DNA of 64,000 nt, from positions 1,572,978 through 1,636,977 of the forward strand of contig OZ025220.1 of NCBI GenBank assembly GCA_964019055.1, written 5' to 3'. The notes beneath the pieces are model-generated. The model was not told where the DNA came from. It searched no databases and saw only the letters and a list, made by a program, of their open reading frames with translations. How positions within the stretch are numbered: the stretch's first letter is position 1; the number at the start of each line of letters is the position of its first letter. Below, piece after piece: positions 59,317-64,000 of this stretch. A program made the translations under genes and the position numbers. The DNA comes from Anthopleura xanthogrammica. Taxonomy: Eukaryota; Cnidaria; Anthozoa; Actiniaria; Actiniidae.

Positions 59317-60574
59317 TGTGACCAGGTAGATTTAGCTAAGGTCAACAAATATATATCCGGTAGGATTAGCTATGGTCAACAAGATATATATTTCTCTTAT
59401 CTATAATTACAGCTGGCAGATTTAATTAGGATTTTACTGTTTTTGTTTACCTTCCCATGGTTAGAACAATGCCGGAGTTGGCGTCGTTCTACTCGTTATC
59501 TGGTAAACTAAGCTAAGTGATTTTAGTTCTCAGTGGAGTTTATAGTGGAAAGGTTGTCAAGGTTGTTGTCCTCAAAAGGCTATTACATTTACTGGAAAAA
59601 GGTATGGGAACTGTAGCTCAGATGTTTATAATTTACAATGTTTAAAGTAGACTTTAGTAGATCGAAACACTTGATTTCGCTAGTTCATAAGACTTCTTAG
59701 TCACATTACTCACTCCACTTCTTAGCGTATAACTATTTCCCGAACCTAGTCATTTAGTTCTGTAAGCATGGTAAATTCTAGTGGGTTAATTATATTTCAA
59801 TGCAATCATCAGTGATTGTTTCTTGGTAAGAGTCCGGTCTAGTTTAGAAGATTATGTGTGTTTGTAGCAACAACAGACATGTGGATTTGAGGTTAAATTC
59901 CGATGGTTTATTTACAGTTGAAATACTATTTTACATTCAAGTAGCATGTTCTAGACTAGCTATGCTCACCTTTCAATTGGTAAACCTCGTTAGGGTAGCA
60001 TTTCTTGGCATTTAGAGCAAGTAATTGCCATAAAAATATACTAGAAGCTCACTTCGTTTTCGCTTTGTGTGCCATGCCATGTGTACTTAATTTATGCTAG
60101 ATAAACATTACCCATGAGCCTGCTCATGCCCGTAGTGTGATGTCACTTCCGGTTCTATTTATAACTGGTTGTGTAGTTTATTATGTTCAAGAGCATCTCT
60201 TATTCTCCTATTTTTCTATTTGGTAAAATACTTCTTTTTAGATTTTTCACTATTTATGTAGTCATTCCAAGTATAAGTTTACAAGGCTATAGAATATGTA
60301 ATCATCCTTCTCTGAATTACATATAATCCATGCATTAGATCATGGACTTTCATATAGATTTTAGCCTCAAGGTCTTAAATTATAATTATCTAGTAGTGCC
60401 TATTATAGGGTATAAGGTTTAATAGTTCATGTTTTGTATCATTTATCTTGTATTTTAGAATAATGCTAGTTGGTCCCGTTTCCATATGAGGAAAGGCAGG
60501 GTTAGGTAATAAAATAGTTTTGCAACCACCCAGAATCCATGTGTTCCTTGCGCAAGCCTGGCCGCGCGGTTACA
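59317..60574. mobile_element. Probable solo LTR inserted in RPL13A pseudogene copy 2
   Basis: Begins TGTGACC and ends GGTTACA, an inverted TG...CA terminus typical of LTRs. It contains a TATA-like motif (CTATTTATAA near 60157) and AATAAA near 60508, in the order of an LTR promoter and polyadenylation signal, and no coding sequence. Unusually, the flanks are a 33-bp direct repeat with one mismatch (59284-59316 and 60575-60607), far longer than the usual 4-6 bp duplication. Confidence 0.6.
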
Positions 60575-60745
60575 TTTGTCTTGTGTTCATGGTAAACTGT
60601 AGCCTTGGCCTTGCGTTTCTCCTCCAAGGTACTCACAATGTCCTGGTACTTCCAGCCAACTTCATGAGAGAGTCTACCAAGAACACTTTACTTCCTTCCT
60701 ACGACTCTGAGAGCTGATGGCACAACCATGCACTTTATCTTATCA
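60575..60745 (-). pseudogene. RPL13A: RPL13A retropseudogene, copy 2, middle piece
   Basis: Continues copy 2 beyond the insertion (LSHEVGWKYQDIV text on the minus strand) and stops matching near 60745, so copy 2 is 5'-truncated compared with copy 1. Confidence 0.8.
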
Positions 60746-61908
60746 TTTAATTGAATTATTGTTGTATTTTATTAACATAATAGCAGTGTTTATCTTTTTT
60801 TCAAATGTAAAGCGTGGTTGGATTTGGGAATTAACTCTATATTAATTATAAATTATTATTATTATGTATAACAAGTGTAATCTTTCGAGATTGGCAAAGA
60901 GTGTTATTCCCACCAATAAGGGAGTGAGTACAGGCGTGTATACAAAATGGAGAAATCATCACCTGTTAAATTACTTTGTTATGTTACAGATCACATAGCA
61001 TATTACAGCTTCAGGTAGGTAGCATACTCCATTCACTTTTATTTGTATCAAACCAGCATCACTGTTGCTGTTGAAAGGTAAGATGACATTAATTCGATCT
61101 AAGCATGAAAATAGCACAATGAGAATTTTCATGAATGAATGTAGAAAATTGCCCTAATATTTGGTAGTATACTACTAAATACTATTTATAGGATCATATT
61201 TACATTCTAGTATAATTGCCCGCTTTCAGTTTAAATGTGCTCTGTTAGTTTTAATGTAATATGAAACCAACAATTGATACAGAAATCTGGGTATTTTTAA
61301 AAGTATATATTTACTGGAATTTAGTGGTTTTCATTAACCCATGAAACAAAGTATACTTATTTAAATTAAAAAAGTATTAGAGAGCCATAATGCAGAGTGC
61401 ATCTACTGTATAAAGACTGTAGGTGCAATCTTTGTGCAAAAAGTAAAAACCTACAGGAGGGAAGAGAAACGAAGTACGAGAAGAGAAATGATAATAGATG
61501 GTAAGAAGAACTTGTGCTTGTTGAGAGCATATTTTGCCTTTTTGTAATTTATTTTGCTATTTCCAGTTGTTGTGGCAATACCTCTTAGCTATACCACTCT
61601 TAGCTACACTCTAGCGATGAGCTAATACCTTTAGGCTCTCAACACAGCCTTTGAGACAAGTAACTATTTCAAAATAACATGCCTAATTTATTGAACTGTT
61701 TTACTAAATGCCATAAATTACATGTTTTACATATTCAAAGCAGCAGATGTCAGCTATTGAGTGATATAATCTTAACCAAGAACGTAATTAGTAGTATAGG
61801 CCGAGGGCACAGGCTGGATTTTTGATGGGCAAGGAGTGGTGGGCAAGGGATAGGCATGTTGTTTATGCATTATCATGGCAACCCTGTGATATCATCACCG
61901 ATGAGTGT
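60746..61908. other. AT-rich intergenic DNA
   Basis: No coding, tRNA-like or terminal-repeat structure was recognised between the RPL13A remnant and the gypsy LTR. Confidence 0.5.
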
Positions 61909-62056
61909 TGTTACATTATGTAATCCTAGTTGATTATTGAAGGTGACCTTATTTAATGCTAGTTAATCATTAAGGGTCCTGATTAAAGCCTATGTGCTGA
62001 TCACACACGTGTAGTAGTAGCTCCTGTTAGAAGCCCTAAAAACTGGTATTGTAACA
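61909..62056 (+). mobile_element. Probable 5' LTR of a Ty3/gypsy element
   Basis: Starts TGTTACA and ends TGTAACA, immediately followed by TGGTGGCAGCC, a plausible tRNA primer-binding site, and 18 bp later by the gag start. The right boundary is well supported by context; the left boundary is a best guess because the 3' LTR is outside the window. Confidence 0.5.
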
Positions 62057-62074
62057 TGGTGGCAGCCTAAGGAA

Positions 62075-63047
62075 ATGAACATGGGAGATAAGAAAGAAAA
62101 CCAGTCAGGAACGTCGGGTATAAGTGCAGCGAGTTCGCCTGGAATACCGAATATTCATGGGATTCACCCACCAGACACCAAAGCAAACATCGCCGATAAC
62201 TCAAAGACGTTCAAGCAATCATGGGAGAACTACTCAAGTTTAATCATAAGACGTACAGATGCTACATATTTAATAGTAGTAATCAAAAGCCTGATCAATC
62301 TATAGACACGTATGTAACCTGTCTACGAAAGTTACCTCAAACATGTAACTTTTGTGACTGCATGAGAGACACGTTAATCCGCGATCGTATCATGTTTGGG
62401 GTAAACAATACCGCCACTAGAAAGAAGCTACTACAGAAAAGGAAGCTCACTCTGGATGGTTGCATTGATGTATGTCGTAACATGGAATCAACTTCACCGC
62501 AACTTAAAGCAATTGCAGGGACAAATAGTAAAACAGAAGATGTTCATGCTGTGAATGTAAAACCTGAACCTAAAGCGCGTTCTTTCAGGAAGCAAAAGTA
62601 CGATCGGAATGTCCACACCCAGCAAACAACGAAATGCAAATTCTGCCATGGTTCTCATCCCTTACAGAAAGAAAAATGTCCAGCCTGGGGCCAGAATTGC
62701 CAAAAGTACGGTGGACGAAATCATTTCGCAAAATGCTACAGAAAAGCAGAAAGAGTCAACAAGGTAACTGACCACAAGGACACAAACAGTGAAGCTGAAT
62801 TCATCGGAAGTGTTTGCGAGAATGTTTGCACAGTAGATGACATCTCGGATTCCCCGAAAGAAATTCACGCAAAGAAGTTCATCAACAAGAAACCTTTACA
62901 ATTTCAAATAAACTGTGCCGCGTCAATAAATATCCTACCAGAAGTTTTTATTGACGGCCATGAAGTAACTCCAACGACGAAAACGTTAATTATGTGGAAC
63001 AAAACGGAGGTCAACCATGCAGCGTGGGACAACGAGTGTTCATAAAG
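62075..63047 (+). pseudogene. Decayed gag-protease region of a Ty3/gypsy retrotransposon
   Basis: Gag-like text: DNSKTFKQSWENYS in the first frame, then after a deletion and frame change near 62220-62250 SIDTYVTCLRKL, IRDRIMFGV, RKKLLQKRKLTLDGCIDVCR. A CCHC-like knuckle follows (CKFCHGSHPLQKEKCPAWGQ, then NCQKYGGRNHFAKCY). The retroviral-type protease site expected as DTGA reads NCAA (FQINCAASINILP), so the active site is lost. A one-base shift follows near 63014. The element is inactive. Confidence 0.85.
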
Positions 63048-63594
63048 TTTTAAATCTATAGTAACCAAAATATGGGAAAACATCCCAATACATATTAAAA
63101 ACAAAAAATCGTTAACTGTATTCAAGTCATGCTTCAAAAGGCACTTGATTCAAATTCAATAAATTGTAAATATACACGTATGAGCATGTATACATATGTA
63201 TATATATATATATGTTCATATATGTAAATAATGTAAATAATGTTGTACCTTTATAATTATGTTAACTGTAAATATCATATTGTATATATTATTGTAGAAT
63301 TATTTTCTAAAATTATCCTCATATATCAACAGCTACCTTCCTCTCATATTATAACTATATAACATGATCCGTCATTTTGATCTAATTTCACACTTAAATT
63401 GAATTACTTAACTGCAGTGGCTGTCGACTCGAAAGTTTATACTACTTCGACAGCCACACACACTTTACTATAAATTAAATACATAATTTTCAGTCACTTA
63501 ATTATCCTGCTTTCAAATTTGTAAATGTTATGTATAAATATTCATATTGTAAATATATGTGTGTGAATAAAACAAAGTTCAAAGTTCAAAGTTC
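63048..63594 (+). mobile_element. 5'-truncated LINE inserted in the gypsy pol region
   Basis: It opens with the last codons of a LINE ORF2 (ENIPIHIKNKKSLTVFKSC, then a stop), followed by a long AT-rich 3' UTR, AATAAA at about 63566 and a heptamer tail of about three CAAAGTT copies. Gypsy coding sequence resumes immediately after. The flanks share only about AAG as a possible short duplication. Confidence 0.8.
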
Positions 63595-64000
63595 AAGAAT
63601 CCAAAAAACGGAAAGAAATTCAACTTAGAATTCGTAATCGTCTGTGAAAATCTTACTTCACTACTAGGTGCAAAAGCAGCACAGCAAATGAAACTGATAA
63701 CGATTAACAAAGAGAACTTCGAGCCAACGTCACTTCAGTCAACACCAGGAGAACATGTGAGCCAACTGCTGACAGTTGAAAGCATAACTAAAGACTTTCC
63801 AGAAGTTTTTAAAACAGAGCTCGGAAGTTTTCCCGGCGAAGTACATCTAGAAGTAGATAAGAATTCAACACCTATAGTATCTCCTAAAAGAAGGATACCT
63901 GTAGCACTGAAAGAGAAGTTCAAAGAACGAACTTGACAGACTAGAAAATCTTGGTGTTATAGCAAAAGTAGATGAACCAATACCGTGGGTCAGCAGCGTA
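63595..64000 (+). pseudogene. Ty3/gypsy pol, protease end and start of reverse transcriptase, cut by window edge
   Basis: Continues the gypsy frame (NPKNGKKFNLEFVIV, LLGAKAAQQMKL) into the reverse-transcriptase start: FPEVFKTELGSFPGEVHLEV, SPKRRIPVALKEK, then after a one-base frameshift near 63930 LDRLENLGVIAKVDEP and PWVSSV at the window end. The catalytic motif lies beyond the window. Confidence 0.88.

Overview
This is a window of animal nuclear DNA, most likely from an anthozoan cnidarian (sea anemone or coral). Genes are small-exon, GT-AG spliced and widely spaced. The intergenic and intronic DNA is AT-rich and packed with short palindromic MITEs, tRNA-derived SINEs and simple repeats. 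The single opsin lacks the usual Glu113 counterion and is intronless, which fits anthozoan opsins. All exon models below were read by eye from splice signals, phase and protein similarity.

Layout, left to right. (1) 0.2-12.2 kb, minus strand: a coiled-coil protein gene with at least 16 exons that runs off the left edge; family not recognised. (2) 12.2-15.6 kb, plus strand: AAMDC (Mth938-domain protein), complete, head-to-head with gene 1. (3) 18.7-29.8 kb, minus strand: RAB27, with two alternative first exons (27.7 and 29.8 kb) that both splice in phase to the same four downstream exons. Its last intron is almost filled by a 4.15-kb fold-back element carrying a perfect 25-bp minisatellite. 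(4) 31.7-32.8 kb, minus strand: an intronless opsin. (5) 33-40 kb: no recognisable host gene, only mobile elements, including a LINE 3' fragment. (6) 40.3-50.7 kb, minus strand: a 10-exon gene for a 621-residue secreted or membrane helical protein of unknown family. (7) 52.5-56.3 kb, plus strand: a divergently transcribed 5-exon gene for a 226-residue secreted basic protein of unknown family. (8) 57-64 kb: a transposon graveyard with a decayed piggyBac transposase, two RPL13A retropseudogene copies (one split by a 1.26-kb LTR-like insert), and the 5' part of a decayed Ty3/gypsy element whose pol is interrupted by a 5'-truncated LINE.

Functional picture. RAB27 controls docking of secretory granules and the opsin is a light receptor; nothing in the sequence links these neighbours. 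The divergent pair 6/7 is the best candidate for something undescribed: both products start with a secretory leader, share one 1.7-kb intergenic region and match no family I can name. No CRISPR array, rRNA or convincing functional tRNA gene was seen.
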